Shown here in pieces: positions 46,495 to 56,385 of a stretch of DNA of 64,000 nucleotides (the stretch's first letter is position 1; each line of letters begins with the position of its first letter). The stretch is taken from positions 1 through 64,000 of the forward strand of contig NZ_JACHYN010000014.1 of assembly GCF_014192915.1 (NCBI RefSeq), given 5' to 3'. The notes beneath the pieces are model-generated. The model ran no database searches. It was not told where the DNA came from and saw only the letters and a program-made list of their open reading frames with translations. The DNA is from Azospirillum sp. OGB3 (lineage in GTDB: Bacteria > Pseudomonadota > Alphaproteobacteria > Azospirillales > Azospirillaceae). The position numbers and the translations under genes are program-made.

Positions 46495-47328
46495 TTACAT
46501 GTCCAGCCCGACGTCCAGGTTCGGCGCGCTGTGGGTCAACCAGCCGACCGAGATCATGTCCACGCCCGCCTCCGCGATGGCCCGCACGGTGGACAGGGTG
46601 ACGTTGCCCGACGCCTCCGTCACCATGCGGCCGTCGACCATGGCGACGGCGCGGCGCAGCGTCTGCGGGTCCATGTTGTCGAGCAGGACGACGTCGACCG
46701 GCAGGGTCAGCAGTTCCTCCAACTGTGCCAGAGTGTCCACCTCGACCTCCACTTTCACCATGTGGCCGATGGCGGCGCGGACGCGCTCGACCGCCGGGCG
46801 GATGCCGCCGGCCACGGCGATGTGGTTGTCCTTGACCAGCACCGCGTCGTCGAGCCCGAAGCGGTGGTTGAAGCCGCCGCCCAGCCGCACCGCCTGCTTT
46901 TCAAGGACTCGCAGGCCGGGGGTGGTCTTGCGGGTGCAGACGATGCGGGCGCGGGTCCCCTCGACCTCACGCACCAGCGCGCGGGTGGCGGTGGCGATGC
47001 CGGACAGGCGGCCCAGGAGGTTCAGCGCCGTGCGCTCCGCCGTCAGCAGGGCGCGGGCGCGGGCCGTCACGGTGGCGATGGTGGCGCCGGGGGCCACGTC
47101 GGCGCCGTCGCCATGCTCCACCCGCAGCTCCGCCGCCGGGTCGAGCATGCGGAAGGCGGACAGGGCGACCTCCAGCCCGGCGACTCGCCCGTCCTTGCGC
47201 GCGGCCACCCGCGCCGTCGCCACGGCGTCCGCCGGGACGATGCTGTCGGTCGTGATGTCGCCGGCCCGCCCGAGGTCCTCCGCCAGAGCGGCGCGGACGA
47301 TCGGTTCATAGGTCAGAGGATGGAGCAT
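46495..47328 (-). CDS. nadC: Nicotinate-nucleotide pyrophosphorylase (carboxylating)
   Basis: Converts quinolinate and PRPP to nicotinate mononucleotide, the third step of de novo NAD synthesis. The 277-residue protein has [49 protein letters not shown] and [20 protein letters not shown], which hold the substrate-binding Arg, Lys and His residues. The start overlaps the end of nadB by 16 bases; it is last in nadA-nadB-nadC. Confidence 0.97.
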   Translation of the reverse strand: MLHPLTYEPIVRAALAEDLGRAGDITTDSIVPADAVATARVAARKDGRVAGLEVALSAFRMLDPAAELRVEHGDGADVAPGATIATVTARARALLTAERTALNLLGRLSGIATATRALVREVEGTRARIVCTRKTTPGLRVLEKQAVRLGGGFNHRFGLDDAVLVKDNHIAVAGGIRPAVERVRAAIGHMVKVEVEVDTLAQLEELLTLPVDVVLLDNMDPQTLRRAVAMVDGRMVTEASGNVTLSTVRAIAEAGVDMISVGWLTHSAPNLDVGLDM

Positions 47329-48935
47329 GCGGCGTCTCCGGAAAGCGGGGCGGCGGCCCCGGTCAGATCGGTGAGGGTGAAGCGATGGCGCTGCGCCGCC
47401 GGGTCCTCCTGCGGGAAGTCGGTGCGGAAATGCGCCCCGCGGCTTTCGCTGCGGGCGAGTGCTGCGTGGACGATCAGCCGCCCGGCCAGCAGGCGGTTGC
47501 GCGTCTCGCCCCAGCGGCGGACGGCGGCGAGGTCCGCCGGGCCGCCGCCGCACAGCGCGTCGAGCGCCACGGCGAGCCGGTCCAGCTTGCGCCGGGCGGT
47601 CCACAGCCCCACCCCGTCGCGCACCAGCCCGGCGCCCTGGTAGAGCGTGCGGCGGGATTCATCGGTGATGGCGTCGAGCAGGCCGGCCCCGATCTCCCCG
47701 GCGACGGCCGGGGCATCGGGCAGGGCGAAAGGCGGCAGGGGTGGCAGGTCCCGCCCGGCCACGTCGCGGGCCACCCGCGCACCGAACACCAGCGCCTCCA
47801 GCAGGGAATTGCTGGCCAGCCGGTTGGCGCCGTGGACGCCGGTGCAGGCGGCCTCGCCGCAGGCCCACAGCCCGTCCAGGCTGGTCCGCCCGGCCGAATC
47901 GGTGACCACCCCGCCCATGTGGTAATGCGCCGCCGGGGCGACCGGCACCGGCTCCTGCCACGGGTCCAGCCCATGGGCGGCGCAGAGCGCCAGCACGGTG
48001 GGAAAACCGTCCGGCTTGCCGGCCAGCGCCGGACGCAGATCCAGCCGCACCGGCTCGCCCGCCGCGACGCGGGCGCCGATGGCGCGGGCCACGACGTCGC
48101 GCGGGGCCAGTTCGGCCAGCGGGTGCTCCGCCGCCATGAAGCGGGTGCCGCGGCGGTCGAGCAGCACCGCTCCGGCGCCGCGCAACGCCTCGGTCAGCAG
48201 GGGGGCAGGGTCGGCGTCCACGGCGAGCGCCGTGGGGTGGAACTGCACGAACTCCACGTCGGCGAGCAGCGCCCCGGCCCGCGCGGCCAGCGCCAACCCG
48301 TCGCCGGTCGCCTCCGGCGGGTTGGTGGTGCGGGCGTAGGCCCCGCCGACCCCGCCGGTCGCCAGCACCACGCGCGGCGCGCGGTGGAACACCCAGCCTT
48401 CGGAATGGCAGGCCAGCACGCCGCAGACCCGCCCATGGCGCACCGCCAGATCGACGGCGAAGGCGTTGCTCTCCACCCGGATCGACGGGGTGGCGCGCAC
48501 CCGCTCGGCCAGGGCGGCGACCAGGGTCGCCCCGGTGGCGTCGCCGCCGGCATGGACGATGCGCGCCGCCCCGTGCGCCGCCTCCCGCCCCAGCAGGGGC
48601 GCGCCGTCGGCGGCGCGGTCGAAGGGCAGCCCGGCGAGAAGCAGTGCCCGCACCCGCTCCGCCCCCTCGCGGGTCAGCAGCAGGGCGCGGTTCGCGTCGA
48701 CGAAGCCGGCGCCGGCGGCCACCGTGTCGGCGGCGTGCGCCTCCGGCCCGTCGCCGGGACCGATGGCGGCGGCAATGCCGCCCTGGGCGTGGTTGCTGGA
48801 GCCGCCCGGCAGGTCCGGGGTCTTGGTCAGCAGCGTGACGGCGCGCGGCGCCAGATGCAGGGCGGCGGTCAGCCCAGCCATGCCGGAGCCGATGACGACC
48901 ACCTCCGAATCGCGGACCGTGTAAGGGGTGGGCAT
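47313..48935 (-). CDS. nadB: L-aspartate oxidase
   Basis: FAD enzyme oxidising L-aspartate to iminoaspartate, the first step of NAD synthesis. The 540-residue protein shows the FAD motif GSGMAG (16-21), [14 protein letters not shown] (44-57), the FVQFHPTAL segment, and [10 protein letters not shown] and [12 protein letters not shown] of the fumarate reductase/aspartate oxidase family. It is separated from nadA by a family B repeat and overlaps nadC. Confidence 0.96.
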   Translation of the reverse strand: MPTPYTVRDSEVVVIGSGMAGLTAALHLAPRAVTLLTKTPDLPGGSSNHAQGGIAAAIGPGDGPEAHAADTVAAGAGFVDANRALLLTREGAERVRALLLAGLPFDRAADGAPLLGREAAHGAARIVHAGGDATGATLVAALAERVRATPSIRVESNAFAVDLAVRHGRVCGVLACHSEGWVFHRAPRVVLATGGVGGAYARTTNPPEATGDGLALAARAGALLADVEFVQFHPTALAVDADPAPLLTEALRGAGAVLLDRRGTRFMAAEHPLAELAPRDVVARAIGARVAAGEPVRLDLRPALAGKPDGFPTVLALCAAHGLDPWQEPVPVAPAAHYHMGGVVTDSAGRTSLDGLWACGEAACTGVHGANRLASNSLLEALVFGARVARDVAGRDLPPLPPFALPDAPAVAGEIGAGLLDAITDESRRTLYQGAGLVRDGVGLWTARRKLDRLAVALDALCGGGPADLAAVRRWGETRNRLLAGRLIVHAALARSESRGAHFRTDFPQEDPAAQRHRFTLTDLTGAAAPLSGDAACSIL

Positions 48936-48974
48936 GGAAAGCCTCCCGACGAGAGGGAATTATGACGAGAGCAT

Positions 48975-49114
48975 CCCCTCTCCCGTCCCGGGAGAGGGAG
49001 GGGCCCGCCGCGACGCGGCGGGAGGGTGAGGGTACCGGCAAGGATCAGCGCCCTGATCCTCGCGCGACCCTCACCCGGCCCTGCGGGCCACCCTCTCCCG
49101 GGACGGGAGAGGGG
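48975..49114. repeat. Palindromic repeat family B, copy 3
   Basis: About 140 bp between nadA and nadB, with the same orientation and internal core as the copy inside nasA. It lies within the nadABC transcript and could affect expression or stability between the two genes. Confidence 0.85.
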
Positions 49115-49129
49115 ATGGACGATGGAGGA

Positions 49130-50140
49130 TCAGCGCGGCTTCACCGCCAGCATCCGTTCCACCGAACGGCGGGCGCGGTCGGCCACCTCCGGCGCGATGG
49201 TCACCTGCGGTTCCAGCGTGCGCAGGCTGTGCAGGATGTTCGCCAGCGTGATCTTCTTCATATGCGGGCACAGGTTGCAGGGCCGCACGAACTCCGTCTC
49301 CGGCGAGGCGGCGGCGACGTTGTCGCTCATCGAGCATTCGGTGACCATCAGCACGCGCGGCGGGCGGCGGTCCGTCACGAAATCAACCATGCGGGCGGTG
49401 GAGCCGACGAAGTCCGCCGCCTCCAGGACGTCGGGCGGGCATTCCGGGTGGGCGATGACGATCAGCTCGTCGAAGCGTCCGCGGAACTCGCGGATCTCGT
49501 CGCCGGTGAACCGCTCGTGCACCTCGCAATGGCCCTTCCAGGCGATGATCTCGACACTGGTCTGGGTGGCGACGTATTTCGCCAGATACTCGTCGGGCAG
49601 CATGATGACGCGCGGCGCGCCCAGCGATTCCACCACCTCCACCGCGTTGCCGGAGGTGCAGCAGATGTCCACCTCCGCCTTCACGTCGGCCGAGGTGTTG
49701 ACGTAGGCGACCACCGGCACGCCCGGATAGCGCTCGCGCAGCAGCCGCACGTCGGCGGCGGTGATCGATTCGGCCAGCGAGCAGCCCGCCCCGGTGTCGG
49801 GGATCAGCACCGTCTTGGCCGGGTTCAGCAGCTTCGCCGTCTCCGCCATGAAATGCACGCCGGCGAGCACGATCACGTCGGCGTCGGTCTCGGTCGCCCG
49901 CGCGGCCAGCGCCAGGCTGTCGCCGACGATGTCGGCTACGCCGTGGAAGATCTCCGGCGTCTGGTAGTTGTGGGCGAGGATCACCGCGTTGCGCTCGCGC
50001 TTCAGGCGGTTGATCTCATGGACCAGCGGGGCGTGGAACGGCCATTCGACGGCGGGCATCACGCGCTTCAGGCGCTCGTAGATCGGCTGCGTCGCCGCGG
50101 CGATGTCGGGCGTGTAGGCAAGGCCGGCGGTGTCGCGCAT
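49130..50140 (-). CDS. nadA: Quinolinate synthase
   Basis: [4Fe-4S] enzyme condensing iminoaspartate with dihydroxyacetone phosphate to quinolinate. The 336-residue protein has [13 protein letters not shown] and the three ligand cysteine regions: [18 protein letters not shown] and CNLCPHMKK. The start MRDTAGLAY at 50140 directly follows a promoter region with two dyads. First gene of the operon. Confidence 0.96.
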   Translation of the reverse strand: MRDTAGLAYTPDIAAATQPIYERLKRVMPAVEWPFHAPLVHEINRLKRERNAVILAHNYQTPEIFHGVADIVGDSLALAARATETDADVIVLAGVHFMAETAKLLNPAKTVLIPDTGAGCSLAESITAADVRLLRERYPGVPVVAYVNTSADVKAEVDICCTSGNAVEVVESLGAPRVIMLPDEYLAKYVATQTSVEIIAWKGHCEVHERFTGDEIREFRGRFDELIVIAHPECPPDVLEAADFVGSTARMVDFVTDRRPPRVLMVTECSMSDNVAAASPETEFVRPCNLCPHMKKITLANILHSLRTLEPQVTIAPEVADRARRSVERMLAVKPR

Positions 50141-50155
50141 GGCGCAGTCCTTTAA

Positions 50156-50196
50156 TGCTCGTTGTGAGCAAAACCATAAATGCTCGATCAGAGCAT
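50156..50196 (-). promoter_or_regulatory. Twin dyad operator upstream of nadABC
   Basis: TGCTCGTTGTGAGCA (50156-50170) and TGCTCGATCAGAGCA (50181-50195, extended by A/T at each side) are two copies of TGCTC-N5-GAGCA with centres 25 bp apart, 16-56 bp before nadA. The design fits a repressor dimer pair such as NadQ, the known regulator of nadABC in some alphaproteobacteria; the regulator itself is not in the window. Confidence 0.7.
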
Positions 50197-50241
50197 ATCA
50201 AGAAGAAAAGAGTGCGTTGCGCGGAACGTCGGTGATTCGTC

Positions 50242-50604
50242 CTACTTGGCTTCCTGGCTGCTCAGGTCCGAGGGGTTCTCGGAGCGGGTCGGCTCGTGCC
50301 CCATGTCGGGCTCGCTGGCCCATTGGTTCGGCCGCGGCACCGGGTTGCCCTGGAGGTCGGGCGGCGCCCGGCGGACGTCGGCCAGGGCCTGCTGAAGCTC
50401 CGCCCCCTGGGTTTCCCCGCTGGTGGTGGCCTTGGGCGCGCGGACACCCTGCTGGTTGGGCGGCGGCTCCTGGCTCTGCTGCACCTTGATGTCGTTGGAC
50501 AGCGACTCCTTGGTGGCTTCCTGGGCGATGACGTTGCCGGTCATCAGCAGACCGGCGATCAGACCGGAGGAAATGAGGCCGGTGGACATGAAAGCGGCGA
50601 GCAA
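50242..50604 (-). CDS. Small secreted hypothetical protein
   Basis: A 120-residue protein with an N-terminal signal sequence (STGLISSGLIAGLLMTGNVIA) and a Gln/Pro/Ser-rich, probably disordered mature part. A TTG start at 50604 has GAGGAG at good spacing; ATG 50589 is the alternative and lacks one. It is divergent from the formate dehydrogenase operon and upstream of the nadA promoter. I do not recognise the family. Confidence 0.55.
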   Translation of the reverse strand: MLAAFMSTGLISSGLIAGLLMTGNVIAQEATKESLSNDIKVQQSQEPPPNQQGVRAPKATTSGETQGAELQQALADVRRAPPDLQGNPVPRPNQWASEPDMGHEPTRSENPSDLSSQEAK

Positions 50605-50698
50605 GGTGGCGGACTCCTCTGGGCAAAGGGGGGACAAGGCCGTCCCACCCACCAACAGGCGTTGGCACCAACCCTCCCGTTCACGCGTTATCAGGGGT

Positions 50699-51304
50699 AT
50701 GGACCCGACCGATACCCCAACCCTGCCGCCCATTTTCCGGCCTTGGCCCGCCGAGGCGGACGGCCCCCTCGCCACCGCCCGCCGCTTCGCCGCGGAGGGG
50801 GCGGCGCCTGGCACGCTTGTCCACAACGGCCGGCGCGACCGGCTGGATGTGGCGGTGGTGCTGGTTCCCGACCGGCCGGACGCCGGCGACGGCCTCGCCG
50901 CCGTCACCCTGGTCGCGCTGGCCGACGCGCTGGAGGCGCTGGGGCCGCCAAACCAGACCATCCGCTTCGATGGCGCGGGCCGCCTGCTGCTGAACGGCGC
51001 GGTGGCCGGCGGCGTGACCGTCGCGCTGGGCCCCGGCGCCGAGGACGGGCTTCCCGCCTGGGCCGTGGTCGGCGCGGAGCTGGAGGTTCTCGGCGATCCG
51101 GACGATCCCGACCCGGGGCGCCACCCCGACCGCACGGCGCTGCGCGAGGAGGGTTTCGGCGACACCGACGCCGTGGCGGTGCTGGAGAGCTTCACCCGGC
51201 ATCTCCTGACCTGGATCGACCGCTGGATGGATGCGGGCTTCGAGCCGGTGCGGCGGGTCTGGGAACAGCGGCTGGTCCGCAAGGCAGAGGAGACGCGGCC
51301 ATGA
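50699..51304 (+). CDS. Biotin/lipoate ligase-like protein in the fdh operon
   Basis: A 201-residue protein resembling the biotin/lipoyl protein ligase fold (LPPIFRPWPAEADGPLATARRFA, RDRLDVAVVLVPDRPD, LTWIDRWMDAGFEPV). The classic catalytic lysine motif of BirA/LplA is not evident, so activity is uncertain. It overlaps the DUF3305 gene by four bases and seems to open the formate dehydrogenase operon, as its relatives do in other alphaproteobacteria. A role in enzyme maturation is inferred from context only. Confidence 0.65.
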   Translation: MDPTDTPTLPPIFRPWPAEADGPLATARRFAAEGAAPGTLVHNGRRDRLDVAVVLVPDRPDAGDGLAAVTLVALADALEALGPPNQTIRFDGAGRLLLNGAVAGGVTVALGPGAEDGLPAWAVVGAELEVLGDPDDPDPGRHPDRTALREEGFGDTDAVAVLESFTRHLLTWIDRWMDAGFEPVRRVWEQRLVRKAEETRP

Positions 51305-51825
51305 CCGGACAGGCCGAACGGCGCGGCGTCGGCATCACGGTGGAGCGCCAGCGCATCGACAACCCGTGGGTGGACGCGCGCTGGCGGGTGACCGGTGCCC
51401 TGCCGGCGCTGCCCGACCGCGCGCCCTGGACCGTGCTGGCGCAGGACGGTGAGCGCACCGGCTATTACGCGGGTGCGGCGGAGATCGTGCTCCATCCCGG
51501 CGAAACGGAGAACTATGTCGAGAATCTGAAGGGCGGCCACCCGATGCTCTACGTCATCCTGCGCCGTTGCGCAGAGGAACCGGGGCTGCGGCTGCTCGCC
51601 GTCACCGTCGATCCCGGCGAGGTCGACGCCCATTCCGACGCGGGTGACGACCTGATCGAAGCGATTCCCCTGCCGCCCGATCTCGCGGCGTGGATGCGCG
51701 ATTTCGTCGCCCGCCACCACACCGAACGGCCCTTCTACAAGCGCCAGCGCGACCGCGCCGACCCGGAGGCGCTGGCCCGCCGCGCCCCCGTTGCTCAGTC
51801 TGGAAAGGATCGGCGCCATGGATGA
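51301..51825 (+). CDS. DUF3305 protein of the fdh operon
   Basis: A 174-residue protein of the DUF3305 family, which sits beside formate dehydrogenase genes. Seen: ERQRIDNPWVDARWRVTGAL, then HPGETENYVENLKGGHPMLYV and FVARHHTERPFYKRQR. Soluble, no signal peptide. Its start overlaps the preceding gene and its end overlaps the DUF3306 gene. Probably an accessory or maturation factor; the biochemical role is not known. Confidence 0.85.
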   Translation: MTGQAERRGVGITVERQRIDNPWVDARWRVTGALPALPDRAPWTVLAQDGERTGYYAGAAEIVLHPGETENYVENLKGGHPMLYVILRRCAEEPGLRLLAVTVDPGEVDAHSDAGDDLIEAIPLPPDLAAWMRDFVARHHTERPFYKRQRDRADPEALARRAPVAQSGKDRRHG

Positions 51826-52396
51826 CCGTGCCGTGGAGGACGGGTCCGAAGGCTTCCTGTCCCGCTGGTCCCGCCGCAAGCAGGAGGCGCGCGCGCTTCC
51901 CGTCGAAACCCCCGAGCCGCAGGCGGAGCGGGATGCGGTGGTGAAGCCGCAGGCCGCCGCCGTTCCGCCGCCGGAACCCTTCGACCCGGAGAGCCTGCCG
52001 CCGGTGGAGAGCCTGGGCGCGGACAGCGACTACACCGGCTTTCTCGCGAGCAACGTCCCGCAGGAGCTGAAACGGCTGGCCCTGCGCAAGGCTTGGACCA
52101 GCGACCCGGTGATCGCGGGCTTCCGCGGCTTCGCCGAGTATGATTGGGACTGCAACGCCCCCGGTTACGGCAAGCTGCTCGACACCGACCGCATCGCCGA
52201 CCTGCTGGACCGCATCGCCACCGATGAGAAACCGCCGGAGGAGGAGAAGGCGGAGGAGGTGGTGGTTGCTGGGGTGGATGAGGTTGAGGGGGAGGATGCA
52301 CTTGCCCCCACCCCGGCCCTCCCCCGCTGCGCAGGGGAGGGGGATGATTGCGAAGCGGCGGCAGTCCCCTCCCCTGCGAAAGCGGGGGAGGGTTAG
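51818..52396 (+). CDS. DUF3306 protein of the fdh operon, repeat-derived C-terminus
   Basis: A 192-residue protein of the DUF3306 family: FLSRWSRRKQEAR at the N-terminus, then SDYTGFLASNVPQELKRLAL and FRGFAEYDWDCNAPGYG, with an acidic tail. The last 30 or so residues (APTPALPRCAGEG and the following stretch) are encoded by a family A palindromic repeat at 52304-52405, so the natural C-terminus has been replaced or extended. It is translationally coupled to DUF3305. Role unknown, probably formate dehydrogenase maturation. Confidence 0.85.
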   Translation: MDDRAVEDGSEGFLSRWSRRKQEARALPVETPEPQAERDAVVKPQAAAVPPPEPFDPESLPPVESLGADSDYTGFLASNVPQELKRLALRKAWTSDPVIAGFRGFAEYDWDCNAPGYGKLLDTDRIADLLDRIATDEKPPEEEKAEEVVVAGVDEVEGEDALAPTPALPRCAGEGDDCEAAAVPSPAKAGEG

Positions 52397-52405
52397 GGTG
52401 GGGGC
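52304..52405. repeat. Palindromic repeat family A, copy 3 (ends the DUF3306 gene)
   Basis: About 102 bp with the usual CCCCACCC / GGGTGGGG ends and an internal insertion relative to the other copies. It supplies the last codons and the stop of the DUF3306 gene. Confidence 0.85.
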
Positions 52406-52530
52406 AGCACCCAAGCACGAAGACAACCCCACCACCCCGCCTGGACTGCGCAACCTTTGAGCAATCCCGCTGTTGTCGCTGATGAGCCGGACCTTAACCG
52501 GCCACGGAAAAGGCGAAGCGGGGCAAGGGA

Positions 52531-53211
52531 ATGGCGGAAACGGCCATCATCGACGACGCGGATCGGCTGCGGGCGCAGGCGTACGGCCTGCTGGCCCACC
52601 TGTTGGCGCGTCCGCCGTCGCGAGACCTGCTGGGCACGATCGGCGCGCTGGCCGGCGACGGCTCGCCGCTGGGGCGGGCCATCAGCGATCTGGCCGTACG
52701 CGCCCGTACGCTCGCCGACGACCCGGACGGCGAACGCCGGGCCGAGCGCGAGTACCATGAACTGTTCCTCGGGGTGACGCGCGGCGAGCTGGTTCCCTTC
52801 GCCTCCTACTACCGCACCGGCTTCCTGATCGACCGGCCGCTCGCCCGCCTGCGCGAGGACATGCAGGCGCTGGGCATCGAGCGCGCCCCCGGCGTCAGCG
52901 AGCCCGAAGACCACATCGCCGCCATCGCCGAGATCATGGGCGCGCTGGCCGCCGGAACCGTCGGAACGGCGGACGGCGAGCCGGACCTGCCGCTCCAGAA
53001 GCGCTTCTTTGAGCGCCACCTCGCCCCCTGGGCGGGGCGCTTCTTCCAGGACCTGGAGGAGGCGTCGGCGGCGCACCTCTACCGGCCCCTGGGCACCTTC
53101 GGGCGGCTGTTCCTGGACATCGAGACCAACGCCTTCGCGATGATCGCGTCCGCCCCTTCGGGCGCGCCGCGCGGGGCCGACCAGCGGGAGGGCACGATCC
53201 ATGCACCGTGA
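52531..53211 (+). CDS. TorD/DmsD-type molybdoenzyme chaperone
   Basis: Cytoplasmic chaperone that binds the Tat signal of a molybdoenzyme until cofactor is loaded, here most likely FdhA. The 226-residue helical protein has the TorD-like core: AQAYGLLAHLLARPPS, EREYHELFLGVTRGELVPFASYYRTGFL, and RFFERHLAPWAGRFFQDLE. Its end overlaps the start of the small Tat protein by 11 bases. Confidence 0.9.
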   Translation: MAETAIIDDADRLRAQAYGLLAHLLARPPSRDLLGTIGALAGDGSPLGRAISDLAVRARTLADDPDGERRAEREYHELFLGVTRGELVPFASYYRTGFLIDRPLARLREDMQALGIERAPGVSEPEDHIAAIAEIMGALAAGTVGTADGEPDLPLQKRFFERHLAPWAGRFFQDLEEASAAHLYRPLGTFGRLFLDIETNAFAMIASAPSGAPRGADQREGTIHAP

Positions 53212-53410
53212 TGACAGCCAGAAGAAAACCGGGCTGGAACGCCGCAGCCTGCTGAAGGGCCTCGGGCTCGGTGCGGCGGGGGCCGCCGCCGCGGCCGCGA
53301 CCCTGCGCGCCGCTCCGGCGGAAGCGATGGAATCGCGGCAGGAGCAGGTGAAGTCCCGCTACCGCGAGACCGAACATGTGAAGCGTTTCTACGCGCTGAA
53401 CCGACTCTGA
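53201..53410 (+). CDS. Small Tat-signal protein of formate dehydrogenase locus
   Basis: A 69-residue protein consisting of a twin-arginine signal (ERRSLLKGLGLGAAGAAAAA) and a short charged tail ending ETEHVKRFYALNRL. It is the family of short Tat proteins encoded just before formate dehydrogenase alpha subunits. Possibly exported with, or a partner of, the enzyme. It starts inside the chaperone gene. Confidence 0.88.
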   Translation: MHRDDSQKKTGLERRSLLKGLGLGAAGAAAAAATLRAAPAEAMESRQEQVKSRYRETEHVKRFYALNRL

Positions 53411-53441
53411 CCGCGACGTTTCTTATCCAAAGGGCCGCCCC

Positions 53442-56360
53442 ATGCTCGTCAAGCGCAACGCCGGAACCGCCGCCACCCGCGCCTCCCTGTCCCGCCGCCT
53501 GAACGGACTGTCCGCGGGCACCGCCGGGCTGGGAGAAACCGTCGACCGCCGCGGCTTCCTGAAAACCTCCGGCCTCGCCGCCGGGGGCATGGCGGCGCTG
53601 GGTGCGCTGCCCGCCGCGATGATCCAGAAGGCCGAGGCCGGGCCGACCCTGCCCAACGTCGAGGTCGTCACCCGCAAGAACGTCTGCACCCACTGCTCCG
53701 TCGGCTGCACGGTGATCGCGGAGGTGCAGAACGGCGTGTGGACCGGGCAGGAGCCGGGCTGGGAAAGCCCGATCAGCCAGGGCGCGCATTGCGCGAAGGG
53801 CGCCTCGGTGCGCGAGCTGACCAAGGGCGAGCGGCGGGTGAAATACCCGATGAAGCTGGTGGATGGCCAGTGGCAGCGCATCTCCTGGGACCAGGCCATC
53901 GAGGAGATCGGGACCAAGCTGCTGGAGATCCGCGAGCAGTCCGGGCCGGACGCCACCTTCTGGCTCGGCTCCGCCAAATTCTCCAACGAGGGGGCCTATC
54001 TGTTCCGCAAGCTGGCGGCCTTCTGGGGAACCAACAACGTCGATCATCAGGCGCGCATCTGCCACAGCACCACGGTCGCCGGGGTGGCGAACACCTGGGG
54101 CTACGGCGCGATGACCAACAGCTACAACGACATCCAGAATTCCAAGGCGCTGCTGATCATCGGCGGCAACCCGGCGGAGGCCCACCCCGTCTCGCTGCCG
54201 CACATGCTGCGCGGGAAGGAGCACAACCGCGCGCCCTTCATCGTCATCGATCCGCGCTTCACCCGCACCGCCGCCCACGCCACCGACTATGTGCGCATCC
54301 GCCCCGGCACCGACATCCCGGTCACCTGGGGCATCCTCTGGCACATCTTCGAGAACGGCTGGGAGGACAAGGAATACATCCGCCAGCGCGTCTACGGCAT
54401 GGACGAGATCCGCGCCGAGGTGAAGAAGTGGGACCCCGCCACGGTGGAGCGGGTCAGCGGCGTGCCCGGCGAGCAGCTCTACCGCGTGGCGGAGGCGCTG
54501 GCGAAGAACCGGCCGTCCACCGTCATCTGGTGCATGGGCATCACCCAGAAGACCACCGGCACCGCCAACGTCCGCGCCCTGTCGATCCTGCAACTGGCGC
54601 TGGGCAACATCGGCACGGCCGGCGGCGGGGCGAACATCTACCGCGGCCACTGCAACGTGCAGGGCGCCACCGACTTCGGGCTCGACGTCTCCACGCTGCC
54701 CTCCTACTACGGGCTGGCCGAGGGGGCGTGGAAGCATTTCTGCCGCGTCTGGGACGTCGATTACGACTGGATGAAGGCCCGCTTCTCCTCAAAGGAGCTG
54801 ATGGAGGCCAAGGGCATCCCGACCACCCGCTGGTTCGACGGCGTCACCTACAAGCCGGAGGAGATCCAGCAGCCGTCGCCGCTGAAGGCGATGGTCGTCT
54901 TCGGCCACGGCGGCAACACCGTGACCCGGATGCCGGAGATGCTGAAGGGGCTGGAGCAGCTGTCCCTGCTCGTCATCGCCGACCCGCACCCGACCACCTT
55001 CGCCGCCTTCAAGGAGCGCCGGAACGGCACCTACATCCTGCCGGCCTGCACCCAGTTCGAGACGGACGGTTCGCGCACCTGCTCCAACCGGTCGATGCAG
55101 TGGGGCGAGAAGGTCGTGGAGCCGATCTTCGAGTCCAAGGACGACTACACGATCATCTATCTGCTGGCCCGCAAGTTCGGCTTCGCCGACGAGATGTTCA
55201 AGCACATCACGGTGGAGGAGACCCGCCCGGTGCCGGAGGACATTCTGCGCGAGATCAACCGCGGCTGCCTGTCCACCGGCTACACCGGCCAGTCGCCGGA
55301 GCGGCTGAAGATGCACATGAAGCATCAGGCCGACTTCGACAAGATCACCATGCAGGCGACCAGCGGCCCGCTGAAGGGCGAGTATTACGGCCTGCCCTGG
55401 CCCTGCTGGGGCCATCCGGAGCTTCGCCACCCCGGCTGCGCCGTCCTCTACGACACTTCCAAGCATGTGATGGAGGGCGGCGGCGTCTTCCGCGCCCGCT
55501 TCGGGGTGGAGCGCAACGGCGTCAGCCTGCTCGCCGACGGCTCCTACTCCAAGGGGTCGGAGATCGAGGACGGCTATCCCGAATTCACCATGGCGATGCT
55601 GCGCAAGCTGGGCTGGGACAAGGACCTGACGGCGGAGGAGATGCGCGTCATCCAGGCCATCGGCGGCGACAAGGTGGACGAGGTGAGCTGGCAGACCGAC
55701 CTGTCCATGGGCATCATCCGCGTCGCGATGAAGCACGGCTGCGTGCCGCACGGCAACGCCAAGGCGCGCGCCGTCGCCTGGAACCTGCCCGACCCGGTGC
55801 CGCTGCACCGCGAGCCGATCTACTCGCCGCGGCCGGAGCTGGTGAAGGAGTATCCGGCGATCGAGGACCGGCGCGACTACCGCCTGCCGCAGCTCGCCCG
55901 CTCGCTCCAGTTCAAGATCGCGGACAGCGACATCCGCCAGCGCTTCCCCTTCATCCTGACCTCCGGACGGCTGGTCGAGTATGAGGGCGGCGGCGAGGAG
56001 ACCCGCTCCAACCCCTGGCTGGCCGAGCTGCAACAGACGATGTTCGTGGAGATCAACCCCAAGGACGCCGAGCGCCTGGGCATCCGCGACGGCGGCATGG
56101 TCTGGGTCTACGGGCCGGAGGACAACTCGAAGGCGCGGATGCGCGCGCTGGTGACCGAACGCATCGGCGCCGGCACGGTCTTCATGCCCTTCCACTTCTC
56201 CGGCTACTGGCAGGGCAACAGCCTGCGGGAGAACTACCCGCCGGGCACCGATCCCATCGTCCTGGGCGAGCCGGCCAACGGGGTGACGACCTACGGCTAC
56301 GACCCCATGACCTTCATGCAGGAAACCAAGGTGACGCTTTGCCGCGTCGAACCGGCCTGA
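53442..56360 (+). CDS. fdhA: Formate dehydrogenase alpha subunit (Cys-type, Tat-exported)
   Basis: Catalytic subunit oxidising formate to CO2 in the periplasm, 972 residues. A Tat signal (DRRGFLKTSGLAAGG; 35-49) is followed by a [4Fe-4S] motif (C82, C85, C89, C117) and the molybdopterin domains. The metal ligand that is selenocysteine in E. coli FdhG is cysteine here (C207 in ARICHSTTVAG), so no UGA recoding is needed. C-terminal molybdopterin-binding segments include RLVEYEGGGEETRSNPWLAE. It lies 31 bp after the small Tat gene and precedes fdhB and fdhC. Confidence 0.96.
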   Translation: MLVKRNAGTAATRASLSRRLNGLSAGTAGLGETVDRRGFLKTSGLAAGGMAALGALPAAMIQKAEAGPTLPNVEVVTRKNVCTHCSVGCTVIAEVQNGVWTGQEPGWESPISQGAHCAKGASVRELTKGERRVKYPMKLVDGQWQRISWDQAIEEIGTKLLEIREQSGPDATFWLGSAKFSNEGAYLFRKLAAFWGTNNVDHQARICHSTTVAGVANTWGYGAMTNSYNDIQNSKALLIIGGNPAEAHPVSLPHMLRGKEHNRAPFIVIDPRFTRTAAHATDYVRIRPGTDIPVTWGILWHIFENGWEDKEYIRQRVYGMDEIRAEVKKWDPATVERVSGVPGEQLYRVAEALAKNRPSTVIWCMGITQKTTGTANVRALSILQLALGNIGTAGGGANIYRGHCNVQGATDFGLDVSTLPSYYGLAEGAWKHFCRVWDVDYDWMKARFSSKELMEAKGIPTTRWFDGVTYKPEEIQQPSPLKAMVVFGHGGNTVTRMPEMLKGLEQLSLLVIADPHPTTFAAFKERRNGTYILPACTQFETDGSRTCSNRSMQWGEKVVEPIFESKDDYTIIYLLARKFGFADEMFKHITVEETRPVPEDILREINRGCLSTGYTGQSPERLKMHMKHQADFDKITMQATSGPLKGEYYGLPWPCWGHPELRHPGCAVLYDTSKHVMEGGGVFRARFGVERNGVSLLADGSYSKGSEIEDGYPEFTMAMLRKLGWDKDLTAEEMRVIQAIGGDKVDEVSWQTDLSMGIIRVAMKHGCVPHGNAKARAVAWNLPDPVPLHREPIYSPRPELVKEYPAIEDRRDYRLPQLARSLQFKIADSDIRQRFPFILTSGRLVEYEGGGEETRSNPWLAELQQTMFVEINPKDAERLGIRDGGMVWVYGPEDNSKARMRALVTERIGAGTVFMPFHFSGYWQGNSLRENYPPGTDPIVLGEPANGVTTYGYDPMTFMQETKVTLCRVEPA

Positions 56361-56385
56361 CGCGCCGCAAGGAGGATGAGAAACC

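Noticed and set aside
53442-56360. Selenocysteine formate dehydrogenase
   Set aside because: The metal-ligand position is encoded as TGC cysteine (residue 207), with no in-frame TGA.
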